Assembly (NCBI RefSeq): GCF_019904255.1
Contig: NZ_CP063203.1
Span: forward strand, 930,001 to 994,000
DNA length: 64,000 bases
Source: Marixanthomonas sp. SCSIO 43207
GTDB taxonomy: Bacteria; Bacteroidota; Bacteroidia; Flavobacteriales; Flavobacteriaceae
Reading direction: 5' to 3'
The notes under the pieces were generated by a model. The model searched no databases and was not told the origin of the DNA. It saw nothing but the letters and a program-made list of their open reading frames with translations. This document shows, in pieces, positions 25,441-34,188 of the stretch (position 1 is the first letter of the stretch; each line of letters starts with the position of its first letter). The translations under genes were made by a program, and so were the position numbers.

Positions 25441-26580
25441 ATGGGCATATTCGACAAAATTAAGGAAAAACTGAGTCACGAATTTATAGATATCATCGAG
25501 TGGCTGGATTATACAGATGATACCATCTGTCACCGTTTTGAACGGTATCAAAATGAAATAAAAAACAATGCAAAATTAATTGTACGAGAAGGGCAAACCG
25601 CTGTCTTTGTAAACGAAGGACAATTAGCAGATGTTTTTAAACCCGGCACGTACACCCTAAACACTCAAAACCTTCCTATTTTAACTACTTTAAAAGGATG
25701 GAAATACGGTTTTGACAGCCCTTTTAAAGCCGAAGTGTACTTTGTAAACACACATTTATTTACTGATGAAAAATGGGGTACCAAAAATCCAATTACTTTA
25801 AATAATGAACGATTTGGTTTGGTTGAAATAAGAGCTTTTGGCACATATGCTTTTAAAATAAATGACCCTGGAAAGTTTATAAAAGATATAGTTGGTACAG
25901 ACAATAATTTTACCAATTTTGAAATCAACGAGCATTTAAAAAGCCTGATAGCAACACGGTTTACCGATACAGTTGGCGAAGCCAATTTGCCCATTGAATT
26001 ATACGCCGCCAATACTACAGAACTTTCTGAAACATGCAAAGAGGTCATGCAGCCGGAATTTGACAGCGTAGGGATTGGGCTGGAAAAATTCTTTATTGAA
26101 AACGTGTCCATGCCAGAAGACTTAAAGAAAGAAATCTTTGAGTATAGCCGCATTGATAAATTAGATTTGGATAAGTTGACAAAATTCAAGACAGCAAAAG
26201 CAATTGAAACCGCTGCCGCAAATGAAGGCGGAACTGCCGGCGCCGGAATGGGAATGGGAATGGGCTTTGTACTAGCACAACAAATGGGTAATACCATGTC
26301 ACCTCAAATGGGCGGTCAACAACACGTTCAACAAACTCAGCATCAAGCTGCATCTATGCCGCCACCTATGCCACAACCTGTTCAATATTATTATGCAGTT
26401 GATGGACAACAAAGAGGCCCCGTAGGTTTTGAACAATTACGCACGCTATTCGCAGGAAGGACCGTGAATAAAGATTCCCTTATTTGGAAACAAGGCATGC
26501 AAAACTGGACACCCTTACAAGAAATAGAAGAATTAAAAGTCTTTCTGGGCGGAAACACACCACCACCAATCCCAAGTTAA
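25441..26580 (+). CDS. SPFH domain protein with C-terminal GYF_2 domain
   Basis: The 379-residue protein has an N-terminal SPFH/virion-core-like domain (about 20-260; R-E-G-Q-T-A-V-F-V-N-E-G-Q and F-G-T-Y-A-F-K-I), a Gly/Met/Gln-rich linker (about 260-315), and a GYF_2 domain (about 318-370: Y-Y-Y-A-V-D-G-Q-Q-R-G-P-V and W-K-Q-G-M-Q-N-W). There is no transmembrane segment. It resembles Bacillus YdjI, a cytoplasmic SPFH protein linked to membrane stress. The zinc-ribbon membrane protein encoded next is the likely partner, by inference. Confidence 0.85.
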   Translation: MGIFDKIKEKLSHEFIDIIEWLDYTDDTICHRFERYQNEIKNNAKLIVREGQTAVFVNEGQLADVFKPGTYTLNTQNLPILTTLKGWKYGFDSPFKAEVYFVNTHLFTDEKWGTKNPITLNNERFGLVEIRAFGTYAFKINDPGKFIKDIVGTDNNFTNFEINEHLKSLIATRFTDTVGEANLPIELYAANTTELSETCKEVMQPEFDSVGIGLEKFFIENVSMPEDLKKEIFEYSRIDKLDLDKLTKFKTAKAIETAAANEGGTAGAGMGMGMGFVLAQQMGNTMSPQMGGQQHVQQTQHQAASMPPPMPQPVQYYYAVDGQQRGPVGFEQLRTLFAGRTVNKDSLIWKQGMQNWTPLQEIEELKVFLGGNTPPPIPS

Positions 26581-26656
26581 TCTGTAATAATTAGTATAAA
26601 AACTGGCTCAAAAAGGTAATTCATAATTTTGAAATACCCTTTTGTTGCCTATAAAC

Positions 26657-27748
26657 ATGCAACAGCCTAAACAACAAAAAGCAGAATTAAAAAAATCCTG
26701 CGCCAATTGCGGAGCAGAACTACATTATGCGCCGGGAACAACAACACTAGAATGTGATTATTGCGGGTATACCCAAGAAATTAAATCTTCTGAAACCACT
26801 TTTGAAGAACTTGAGCTAAAACCATACCTTGAAAAATTGGGAAGTCAATCACATAGTGAAGAAATCACTATGTTGCAATGTAAAAGTTGTGGAGCAGAAC
26901 AACACATTGAAGAAAACTACAAATCATTACACTGTGTATATTGTGGATCACCATTAATTATTGAAGACGCCAAAAAGGAATCTTGGATTTTACCTGGAGC
27001 GGTACTCCCGTTTCAAATAGATCAAAAAGAGGCGCACATCATATTTAAAAAATGGGTAAAAAAACTCTGGTTTGCCCCCAATGATTTAAAAAAAGCAGCA
27101 ATTGACCCTCAAAACACAAAAGGGTTGTATTTACCATATTGGACCTTTGACGCACAGTTGTATGCAGATTATTCTGGACAACGAGGAGAGTATTATTATG
27201 TGACAAAAACAGTGGGAAGTGGTAAAAATAGACGTACTGTAAGAGAAAGACGTACGCGCTGGTATCCTGCTTCAGGTAGTGTCTCGGGCTTTGTAGATGA
27301 TACTTTAATTAAGGCTTCAAACCAGCGAAAAGGCATGATTCCGAAGAAAATAGCACATTGGAATTTAAAAGCATTACAACCATTCAACAGTGGTTTTTTA
27401 GCAGGATTTGTAACCGAAAAGTATACCATTCCGCTCAAGGATGGTCACTTAGACGCTACTGAAGAAGCTGAGCAAATTGCCGATGTGTGGGTGCGCCGTG
27501 ATATAGGAGGTGACACCCAACGCGTTTATTCACTTGCTATGAAACTAACCGAAGAAACCTTTAAGCACATTCTACTACCTGTGTATGTAAGTGCCTACTC
27601 TTACAAAGGAAAACGATATAATTTTTTTGTAAACGGTCAAACAGGAACGCTATCTGGAAAACGACCGTATTCGTTTTGGAAAATATTCTTTTTTATTCTC
27701 GCTATTATTTTGGTAATTGCAATAATAAGTGTAGTTTCTAATTTATGA
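26657..27748 (+). CDS. Two-zinc-ribbon membrane-anchored protein
   Basis: The 363-residue protein has two N-terminal zinc ribbons: C-A-N-C...C-D-Y-C (about 15-35) and C-K-S-C...C-V-Y-C (about 75-97). A long central domain includes W-T-F-D-A-Q-L-Y-A-D-Y-S-G, and a single C-terminal membrane segment follows (about 342-360). Relatives are sometimes named as PriA helicase-like; no helicase motif is present. The plan matches Bacillus YdjG, partner of SPFH protein YdjI. Start is ATG 26657, not the TTG five codons earlier. Its stop overlaps the next start. Confidence 0.75.
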   Translation: MQQPKQQKAELKKSCANCGAELHYAPGTTTLECDYCGYTQEIKSSETTFEELELKPYLEKLGSQSHSEEITMLQCKSCGAEQHIEENYKSLHCVYCGSPLIIEDAKKESWILPGAVLPFQIDQKEAHIIFKKWVKKLWFAPNDLKKAAIDPQNTKGLYLPYWTFDAQLYADYSGQRGEYYYVTKTVGSGKNRRTVRERRTRWYPASGSVSGFVDDTLIKASNQRKGMIPKKIAHWNLKALQPFNSGFLAGFVTEKYTIPLKDGHLDATEEAEQIADVWVRRDIGGDTQRVYSLAMKLTEETFKHILLPVYVSAYSYKGKRYNFFVNGQTGTLSGKRPYSFWKIFFFILAIILVIAIISVVSNL

Positions 27749-28470
27749 AAACATATGTAATAGGAGATATACACGGAGGTTTGCGAGGATTAAAGCAAGT
27801 TTTTGAGCGCATGAGTTTAAAACCTGATGATCGTTTTATTTTTATTGGAGATTATGTAGATGGATGGAGCGAAAGTGCTCAAACCCTCTCTTTTTTAATC
27901 AATTTTTCTGAAACGTATACCTGTGTTTTTATTCGTGGAAATCATGACGAAATACTTTATAATTTTCTAAAAAAAGGAGATAAAAACCCAACTTGGTTAC
28001 AACACGGTGGCGAATCTAGTAGGATAAGCTACGAGTCATTTTCAAAAGCAGAAATAGAAGCACACATTAATTTTTTAGAAAACTTACGTAATTTCTACAT
28101 TGATGAAAAAAACAGGCTCTTTTTACATGCAGGTTTTACCAATCTTCACGGCCCTGAAAATGAATACTACCCAAATATGGTCTATTGGGATCGCACCCTT
28201 TGGGAAATGGTTTGTGCGCTTGACAAAACCATTGATAAAAACAATGATTTATACCCAAAAAGACTCAAATTATTTGATGAAATTTATATAGGCCACACGC
28301 CTGTAACCCGAATAGGATACTCAAAACCAACCCATTTTGCAAATGTTTGGAACGTGGATACAGGAGCTGCCTTTAAAGGAGCTGTTTCTGTGCTAGATGT
28401 TGACACAAAACACGTGTGGCAAAGCGACCCCGTGTGGAAATTATACCCAAATGAAACCGGTAGAAATTAA
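27745..28470 (+). CDS. Calcineurin-like metallophosphoesterase
   Basis: The 241-residue cytoplasmic protein has all PPP-family metal motifs: G-D-I-H-G-G (Asp8, His10), G-D-Y-V-D-G, R-G-N-H-D-E, F-L-H-A-G-F and I-G-H-T-P-V. It is probably a protein or nucleotide phosphatase. It is coupled to the zinc-ribbon gene by an ATGA overlap, so the SPFH, zinc-ribbon and phosphatase genes probably form one unit. Substrate is unknown. Confidence 0.88.
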   Translation: MKTYVIGDIHGGLRGLKQVFERMSLKPDDRFIFIGDYVDGWSESAQTLSFLINFSETYTCVFIRGNHDEILYNFLKKGDKNPTWLQHGGESSRISYESFSKAEIEAHINFLENLRNFYIDEKNRLFLHAGFTNLHGPENEYYPNMVYWDRTLWEMVCALDKTIDKNNDLYPKRLKLFDEIYIGHTPVTRIGYSKPTHFANVWNVDTGAAFKGAVSVLDVDTKHVWQSDPVWKLYPNETGRN

Positions 28471-28586
28471 GATGCTTTTAGTATAGTTTCATTTCTAGGT
28501 TTGTATCTTTACAATTAATAAAATGATGTGCTGTTTTTTTCAGAAAAGAACAGTAAAAATCCCTGAATTATAAATTGCTATACCCA

Positions 28587-29576
28587 ATGATTCTCAAAAA
28601 TAAACGTCTCGAAGTTATGAAAACCGTTGAAAAATCGGTTGATGACTACGTAAAAAACTACCTAATTCCGGTTGAAGAAATTTGGCAGCCTACAGATTTA
28701 TTGCCAAATCTTCAAAGTGATAATTATATGGAAGAATTAACTCAAATGAGAGAAGAGGCAAAAGAATTGCCGTACGATTTTTGGGTGGTTTTAGTTGGTG
28801 ATATGGTTACTGAAGAAGCCTTACCAACATATGAATCTTGGTTAATGGATATGGAAGGTGTAGATCAACACGGAAGAGACGGGTGGTCAAAATGGATACG
28901 CCAATGGACGGGTGAAGAAAACCGCCATGGAGACACTTTAAACAAGTATTTATATCTCTGCGGGAGAGTAAATATGCGCGAAATTGAAATTACTACACAT
29001 CACTTGATTAATGATGGCTTTGATATTGGTACTGGTCGTGACCCATACAAAAACTTTGTTTACACAAGCTTTCAAGAACTAGCAACCAATATTTCGCATA
29101 AACGCGTAGGACAACTAGCGAGAAAGAAAAACAATAAAATGTTGGCCAAGATGTGTAAGCTCATTTCTGGAGATGAAATGCGTCACCATTTAGCCTATAG
29201 AGAGTTTGTAAAAACAATCTTAGAATACGATCCTAGTGAAATGATACTTGCGTTTGAAGATATGATGAAGAAAAAAATTGTCATGCCTGCCCAGTTTTTA
29301 CGTGAATCTGGAGAAGGACTGGCATCTGCCTTTGAAAACTTCTCAAACGCTGCACAGCGATTAGGTGTTTATACCACTTTTGATTACATAGACATTATGG
29401 AAAAGCTGAATAGTTATTGGGAGATTGATAAACTTAACTCCTTAACCGATGAAGCCGAAAGAGCACGGGATTATTTAATGAAATTACCTGATAGAATGCG
29501 ACGTATTGCAAATCGTATAGCAGTGCCACAAGATCAAACTCAATTTAAATGGGTAGAAAATAATGGAATAGTTTAA
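28587..29576 (+). CDS. Acyl-ACP desaturase (stearoyl-ACP type)
   Basis: This soluble di-iron enzyme introduces a double bond in an acyl-ACP. The 329-residue protein shows both iron-binding motifs, E-E-N-R-H (110-114) and D-E-M-R-H (196-200), with a further Glu in V-T-E-E-A-L-P-T-Y-E (about 76-80). The ATG at 28587 is preferred: the N-terminus I-L-K-N-K-R-L-E-V matches relatives. It stands alone and ends in a strong terminator. A -7-like box (TAGGTTTG, 28496-28503) lies upstream. Confidence 0.92.
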   Translation: MILKNKRLEVMKTVEKSVDDYVKNYLIPVEEIWQPTDLLPNLQSDNYMEELTQMREEAKELPYDFWVVLVGDMVTEEALPTYESWLMDMEGVDQHGRDGWSKWIRQWTGEENRHGDTLNKYLYLCGRVNMREIEITTHHLINDGFDIGTGRDPYKNFVYTSFQELATNISHKRVGQLARKKNNKMLAKMCKLISGDEMRHHLAYREFVKTILEYDPSEMILAFEDMMKKKIVMPAQFLRESGEGLASAFENFSNAAQRLGVYTTFDYIDIMEKLNSYWEIDKLNSLTDEAERARDYLMKLPDRMRRIANRIAVPQDQTQFKWVENNGIV

Positions 29577-29602
29577 ACCGAGATTTAAAATTTTTATAAA
29601 AC

Positions 29603-29636
29603 AAAAAGTCCGCTAGTACATGTAGCGGACTTTTTT
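29603..29636. terminator. Terminator after acyl-ACP desaturase
   Basis: A 12-pair stem (29604-29615 with 29623-29634) around a seven-base loop ends in six Ts and begins after five As. It can serve the desaturase and, in reverse, the convergent aldehyde dehydrogenase gene. Confidence 0.88.
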
Positions 29637-29689
29637 ATTATTAATACTAAACTGTTCATTTAATTAAAAAACATTTCAGGATTATAGTT

Positions 29690-31243
29690 TTATAAGTCAA
29701 ACTTAATTCCTTGGGCCAATGGCAATTCAGTAGTATAATTGATAGTGTTGGTTTGTCTACGCATGTAAACTTTCCAAGCATCACTACCAGATTCTCTTCC
29801 GCCTCCGGTTTCTTTTTCACCACCAAAAGCACCGCCAATTTCGGCACCAGAAGTACCAATATTTACGTTTGCAATACCACAGTCTGAACCTTCAACTGAA
29901 AGGAAACGCTCTGCTTCTCTTAAGTTATTGGTCATAATTGCTGAAGAAAGCCCTTGACGAACACCGTTTTGTAATTCAAGTGCGTTACTTACATCACCTT
30001 TGTACTTCATAATATATAGTACTGGGGCAAATGTTTCGTGTTGTACAATTTCAAAGTGATTTTCAGCTTCAGCGATGGCTGGCTTTACATAGCAACCGCT
30101 TTCATATCCTTCACCTTCAAGAACACCACCTTCAACTAGTACTTTTCCTCCTTCTTCAACTACTTTTTCTAGCGCGTGTTGGTAATTTTTTACTGCATCT
30201 TTATCAATAAGGGGTCCTACGTGGTTATTTTCATCTAAAGGATTTCCAATTTTGATTTGCTTATACGCATCAACAATTGCATTTTTTACTTTATCATAAA
30301 CATCTTCGTGAACAATTAAACGACGTGTTGATGTACAACGTTGACCACAAGTTCCCACTGCACCAAATACAGCTCCTATAACCGTGTTTTTAATATTGGC
30401 ATCTGGAGTTACGATGATTGCATTGTTTCCGCCAAGTTCAAGTAACGTTTTTCCTAAACGGCCGGCAACTTCTTTGGCAACTATTTTACCCATACGTGTA
30501 GAACCTGTTGCAGAAATTAATGGAATGCGTTCATCTTTTGTCATCATTTCACCTACTGTGTAGTCTCCGGTAATTAGGCAAGAAATTCCTTCTGGAGCTC
30601 CATTTTCAGAAAACACACGTGCTGCAATATTTTGACAAGCTACAGATGTTAAAGGAGTTTTTTCAGAACCTTTCCAAATACACGCATCACCACAAACCCA
30701 AGCTAAAGCAGTGTTCCAGCTCCATACTGCAACCGGGAAGTTAAATGCTGAGATAATACCAACTACGCCTAGTGGGTGGTACTGCTCATACATTCTGTGA
30801 CCTGGACGCTCACTATGCATTGTCAAACCGTGTAATTGTCTAGAAAGACCTACAGCAAAGTCACAGATGTCAATCATTTCTTGTACCTCACCAAGACCTT
30901 CTTGGTAACTTTTTCCCATTTCATATGAAACTAGTTTTCCTAGAGGCTCTTTTAAACGACGCAATTCATCATTAAATTTTCTTACAATTTCTCCGCGTTG
31001 TGGAGCAGGCATAGTTCGCCATTCTTTAAAAGCTTTTTCTGCTGTCGTAATTACTTTTTCGTAATCTTCTTTTGTAGTGGCAGAAACCTTACCTATTAAT
31101 TTTCCATCAACAGGCGAGTAAGAGGCTATTTCTTCTCCGTTTGAAAACCAATTTTTACCGGTTGAGGTTCCGTTATTTGTTTCGTTTAATCCTAGTTCTT
31201 TCATTGCTTCTTCTATACCGAAGCTTGTGGCAACTGATGACAT
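29690..31243 (-). CDS. Aldehyde dehydrogenase, ALDH7/L-piperidine-6-carboxylate type
   Basis: The 517-residue NAD-dependent enzyme has the catalytic Glu in L-L-E-L-G-G-N-N (about 269) and catalytic Cys303 in G-T-C-G-Q-R-C-T-S. The C-terminal F-G-G-E-K-E-T-G-G-G-R-E-S-G-S-D and W-K-V-Y-M-R-R-Q-T-N-T stretches are ALDH7 (antiquitin/AmaB) signatures, a group that oxidises 2-aminoadipate semialdehyde/piperidine-6-carboxylate in lysine breakdown. It is 149 bases downstream of 3-hydroxyanthranilate dioxygenase, so an aminomuconate-semialdehyde role was considered, but the motifs favour ALDH7. Confidence 0.88.
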   Translation of the reverse strand: MSSVATSFGIEEAMKELGLNETNNGTSTGKNWFSNGEEIASYSPVDGKLIGKVSATTKEDYEKVITTAEKAFKEWRTMPAPQRGEIVRKFNDELRRLKEPLGKLVSYEMGKSYQEGLGEVQEMIDICDFAVGLSRQLHGLTMHSERPGHRMYEQYHPLGVVGIISAFNFPVAVWSWNTALAWVCGDACIWKGSEKTPLTSVACQNIAARVFSENGAPEGISCLITGDYTVGEMMTKDERIPLISATGSTRMGKIVAKEVAGRLGKTLLELGGNNAIIVTPDANIKNTVIGAVFGAVGTCGQRCTSTRRLIVHEDVYDKVKNAIVDAYKQIKIGNPLDENNHVGPLIDKDAVKNYQHALEKVVEEGGKVLVEGGVLEGEGYESGCYVKPAIAEAENHFEIVQHETFAPVLYIMKYKGDVSNALELQNGVRQGLSSAIMTNNLREAERFLSVEGSDCGIANVNIGTSGAEIGGAFGGEKETGGGRESGSDAWKVYMRRQTNTINYTTELPLAQGIKFDL

Positions 31244-31392
31244 ATTTTATACAATTTTTTTGTTTGCTAAATAATTGAACGCGAAGGTACGCAATCATTG
31301 TTAGAATTTGAAATTCATAGCATTGTATATGAAGCATTGTCTAAAACACTCTTTATTAACAACTTAATTTTTGTGTTAATCTGTGTTTGGTT

Positions 31393-31929
31393 TTAATCTG
31401 AAGTAAACCTTTCATCGGTCTCCATTACTGTACCACACTTGTCACAAGTGCGTAATTCTTTTGAGTTATAGAAATGCTTAAAATGTTTCAGAAAGTCTTT
31501 TTCAATATCTTCAAGTTCAAAATACACTTCATATAATTTGTTGTTGCAATTATCACAAAACCATAGAAGACCGTCTTTAACATTAAGCTCTTTTCTTTTG
31601 CGTTCAACAACCAAGCCTATCGAATTTTCATGTCTAACTGGAGAATGAGGGACATTTGCCGGGTGTAGGTACATATCACCGGGCCCGAGTTTCATCGTTT
31701 TCTTTTTCCCTTCATCTTGCACATGAACTTCAATAGTTCCTTCTAGTTGATAGAAAAGCTCTTCGGTTTCATTAAAATGATAATCTTTTCGGGCGTTGGG
31801 ACCAGCTACAATCATAACTATATAGTCACCGGCGTCTTTATATAAGTTTTTATTGCCAACGGGAGGTTTTAATTGCTCACGGTTTTCTTCTACCCATTTT
31901 GTGAGATTGAAAGGTTCTTTTATAGCCAT
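31393..31929 (-). CDS. 3-hydroxyanthranilate 3,4-dioxygenase
   Basis: This enzyme opens the ring of 3-hydroxyanthranilate in tryptophan breakdown or NAD synthesis. The 178-residue cupin has iron ligands His51, Glu57 and His95, substrate-contact Arg47, Arg99 and Glu110, and the extra C-terminal metal site Cys125/Cys128/Cys162/Cys165 known from bacterial forms. Start is ATG 31929; a TTG 12 codons earlier would read through a perfect inverted repeat. No other kynurenine-pathway gene is visible here. Confidence 0.93.
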   Translation of the reverse strand: MAIKEPFNLTKWVEENREQLKPPVGNKNLYKDAGDYIVMIVAGPNARKDYHFNETEELFYQLEGTIEVHVQDEGKKKTMKLGPGDMYLHPANVPHSPVRHENSIGLVVERKRKELNVKDGLLWFCDNCNNKLYEVYFELEDIEKDFLKHFKHFYNSKELRTCDKCGTVMETDERFTSD

Positions 31930-31930
31930 A

Positions 31931-31963
31931 GCCGTATTTTTAGTGTTTTTATAAAAATACGGC
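31931..31963 (-). promoter_or_regulatory. 12-bp inverted repeat abutting the dioxygenase start
   Basis: GCCGTATTTTTA (31931-31942) and TAAAAATACGGC (31952-31963) are perfectly complementary around a nine-base loop. The repeat ends one base before the ATG of 3-hydroxyanthranilate dioxygenase. No T-run follows on the minus strand, so it is not a normal terminator. It could be an operator or an RNA hairpin covering the initiation region. Confidence 0.55.
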
Positions 31964-31989
31964 AAATGCTATTAAGAAAAAAGTGAGAA

Positions 31990-32499
31990 TTATTTTTTGT
32001 AAAAAAGTTGGGTGAAGTAATATCTGCCATCTGGAGCTTGCATAACACCAAAACCTGAATGCGTGTAGTTGCCTTCAATATTTGCTCTGTGTCCAGGGCT
32101 ATTTAACCAAGCATTTACTACTTCCTCTGCGGTTGGATAACCAAAGGCTACGTTTTCGCCAACAATTTTTGCTCCACGATCTTTAAGACCTTCTTTTCTT
32201 ACTTCAAAGTAGTCGTGGTTTATTTCTTCAAGGTCAATCATGTAAAAAGTGTGGTCAACAGCATAGGCAGATGCATATTGTTGATCTTTTTGAAGGGCAT
32301 TTAATCCTTGAGAAGTTCTGTGATCATTTACAAGATTTAAAATCTCGTTTGCCATTTCCCAATCGGTTTCATTGGCAAGGTTAAGGTCAATTACGTGATT
32401 TGTAGCGTTTTCTTCGGCTACTGGTTCTTGTTCTTTGCTACATGATGTCACAGTACAGATTAGTACCATGGCCAGTAGGCTAGTTTTTAGTAGATTCAT
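31990..32499 (-). CDS. CAP-domain (SCP/PR1) lipoprotein
   Basis: The 169-residue protein has a lipoprotein signal with T-V-T-S-C (Cys20) and a CAP domain (about 48-169). Visible CAP features are L-V-N-D-H-R, a histidine in V-D-H-T, G-E-N-V-A-F-G, and the signature W-L-N-S-P-G-H-R-A-N-I. CAP proteins in bacteria are extracytoplasmic and of mostly unknown function. An exact -7 box lies upstream at 32538-32545. Confidence 0.9.
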   Translation of the reverse strand: MNLLKTSLLAMVLICTVTSCSKEQEPVAEENATNHVIDLNLANETDWEMANEILNLVNDHRTSQGLNALQKDQQYASAYAVDHTFYMIDLEEINHDYFEVRKEGLKDRGAKIVGENVAFGYPTAEEVVNAWLNSPGHRANIEGNYTHSGFGVMQAPDGRYYFTQLFYKK

Positions 32500-32537
32500 A
32501 AGTACGGGGGCATCAAATTTGGGGCATGATGCTGAGT

Positions 32538-32545
32538 CAAATATA
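32538..32545 (-). promoter_or_regulatory. -7 box of the CAP lipoprotein gene
   Basis: Exact TATATTTG on the minus strand, 38 bases before the ATG. No convincing -33 element was seen. Confidence 0.45.
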
Positions 32546-32705
32546 GAAAAAAACTTACAAAAAAATACAGTTAATCGATTTTTTGATGCATTTAATCGAT
32601 GTTTAACAGTTTTTGGCCTTCTTTCGGTCTACGTAAAAAATATGCTCAAGTACCGATTTCAGTATATTTTACAGTATATTTATGTTTCTAGAATCTTAAA
32701 GAGTT

Positions 32706-33770
32706 ATGAAACAAATTTTAACACTTTTAATCGTGTTTTTTGTGCTTTTCAGCTGCAAAAATGAAAATAATACGTCAGAAAATACTTACAAAGAACCTCT
32801 TGAGACTGAAAATACAGTCCCATCATTCGGAATTGTCATTCACGGAGGAGCAGGTACTATCTTGAAAGAAAACATGACAGATTCTTTAGAAAATGTATAT
32901 AGAGCAAAGTTGGAAGAAGCAATAAAAGTAGGACACACTATTTTAAAAAATGGAGGTACCGCAATGGAAGCTGTTACCAAGACAATTAATATAATGGAAG
33001 ATTCGCCATTATTCAATGCTGGTAAGGGAGCTGTTTTTACTCACGAAGAAACAAATGAGCTTGATGCTTCGGTTATGGATGGTGCAACACGTAATGCGGG
33101 TGCGATAGCAGGAGTTAAGCATATAAAAAACCCTATTAACTTGGCACATGCTGTTATGGAACATTCGCCTCACGTTTTATTAAGTGGAGAAGGAGCCGAG
33201 CGCTTTGCTAAAGAACAAGGGATTGAAACAGTTGACGCTTCATATTTTTACACCGAAAGTAGATTTAAAACATTACAACGTGTTAAGGAAAGAGAAGGTA
33301 GCAATACAACTAAAAAGGTATCTGTTGGCAAAGACCCATATATAAAAGATTCAAAATTTGGAACTGTAGGGTGTGTTGCTCTTGATAAAAATGGAGACCT
33401 AGCAGCCGGTACTTCAACTGGAGGAATGACCAACAAACGCTGGAATAGAATAGGAGACTCACCCATAATAGGTGCCGGAACCTATGCAAACAACGCTACT
33501 TGCGCCGTTTCTTCAACAGGTTGGGGAGAGTTTTTTATAAGAGGAATGGTAGCACATGATATTTCTGCTATGATGGAATATAAAGGAGTGAGTCTTCAAG
33601 AAGCTGCAAAAGAAGTTATTCAGAAAAAACTTCCCAATCTTGGAGGAGATGGAGGTATTATTGCTATTGATAAAAAAGGGAATGTTTCTATGGAGTTTAA
33701 CACTCCAGGAATGTACCGCGCTCATATGGACTCTGAAGATAACTTGAAAATTGCTATGTATAAAGAATAA
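32706..33770 (+). CDS. Isoaspartyl peptidase/L-asparaginase lipoprotein (Ntn hydrolase)
   Basis: The 354-residue protein has a lipoprotein signal (V-L-F-S-C, Cys17) and a plant-type asparaginase fold: V-I-H-G-G-A-G (44-50), F-N-A-G-K-G-A-V-F, and the autocleavage site K-F-G-T-V-G-C (Thr220 is the expected nucleophile). The G-G-M-T-N-K and G-W-G-E segments complete the site. It hydrolyses isoaspartyl peptides or asparagine, here outside the cytoplasm. The ABM gene follows one base after its stop. Confidence 0.93.
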   Translation: MKQILTLLIVFFVLFSCKNENNTSENTYKEPLETENTVPSFGIVIHGGAGTILKENMTDSLENVYRAKLEEAIKVGHTILKNGGTAMEAVTKTINIMEDSPLFNAGKGAVFTHEETNELDASVMDGATRNAGAIAGVKHIKNPINLAHAVMEHSPHVLLSGEGAERFAKEQGIETVDASYFYTESRFKTLQRVKEREGSNTTKKVSVGKDPYIKDSKFGTVGCVALDKNGDLAAGTSTGGMTNKRWNRIGDSPIIGAGTYANNATCAVSSTGWGEFFIRGMVAHDISAMMEYKGVSLQEAAKEVIQKKLPNLGGDGGIIAIDKKGNVSMEFNTPGMYRAHMDSEDNLKIAMYKE

Positions 33771-33771
33771 T

Positions 33772-34077
33772 ATGAAACCACCGTATTACGCAGTCATTTT
33801 TACAAGTAAACAAACTCAATATGTGAAGGGTTATTCTGAAATGGCTCAAATTATGAAGAGTCTTGCCAAAAAACAACCAGGCTTTATAGATATAGAAAGT
33901 TCTAGAAGTGAAATAGGAATTACCGTAAGTTATTGGGAAACTTTAGAAGCTATAAAAAACTGGAAAGAAAATCTTGACCACCAAACAGCTCAAAAATTAG
34001 GTAAAGAAAAATGGTACTCTTGGTACACAGTTCGAATTTGCAAAGTGGAAAAGGAATATAGTTTTCAATCTTCTTAA
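33772..34077 (+). CDS. Antibiotic biosynthesis monooxygenase (ABM) domain protein
   Basis: The 101-residue protein fits the dimeric ABM ferredoxin-like fold: Y-Y-A-V-I-F-T-S, then a central K-Q-P-G-F-I-D-I-E-S-S, and V-S-Y-W-E-T-L-E-A-I-K-N-W-K. The W-x-x-W-Y-x-x-Y-x-V-R end is also typical. It starts one base after the peptidase stop, so the two are cotranscribed. Substrate unknown; many such proteins are small heme- or quinone-acting monooxygenases. Confidence 0.8.
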   Translation: MKPPYYAVIFTSKQTQYVKGYSEMAQIMKSLAKKQPGFIDIESSRSEIGITVSYWETLEAIKNWKENLDHQTAQKLGKEKWYSWYTVRICKVEKEYSFQSS

Positions 34078-34141
34078 AAATCCCAAAACTCTCTTTTAAA
34101 AATATTTAAAATTCAGTTAACAAAAGTTTAGCATTAATTTA

Positions 34142-34159
34142 GTTCGGTAATTTCCGAAC
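34142..34159. promoter_or_regulatory. Operator palindrome of the efflux regulator
   Basis: GTTCGG-N6-CCGAAC is a near-palindrome: 16 of 18 positions are symmetric. It covers the -33 position of the promoter whose -7 box is at 34166-34173. Repressor binding would block initiation. The regulator encoded 30 bases downstream is the likely ligand. This is inference. Confidence 0.6.
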
Positions 34160-34165
34160 CAACAC

Positions 34166-34173
34166 TATCTTTG
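34166..34173 (+). promoter_or_regulatory. -7 box of the regulator/RND operon
   Basis: Exact TATCTTTG. The ATG lies 16 bases after it, implying a very short leader. Confidence 0.65.
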
Positions 34174-34188
34174 CCCAAAATTTTTTCA

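Noticed and set aside
25665-26297. 210-codon minus-strand frame inside the SPFH gene
   Set aside because: The plus-strand SPFH-GYF_2 protein is fully supported by domains; this is its shadow.
32571-32608. Imperfect inverted repeat with two TTAATCGAT copies upstream of the asparaginase-like gene
   Set aside because: Arms are offset by two unpaired bases and the region is highly AT-rich; chance cannot be excluded and no promoter element aligns with it.
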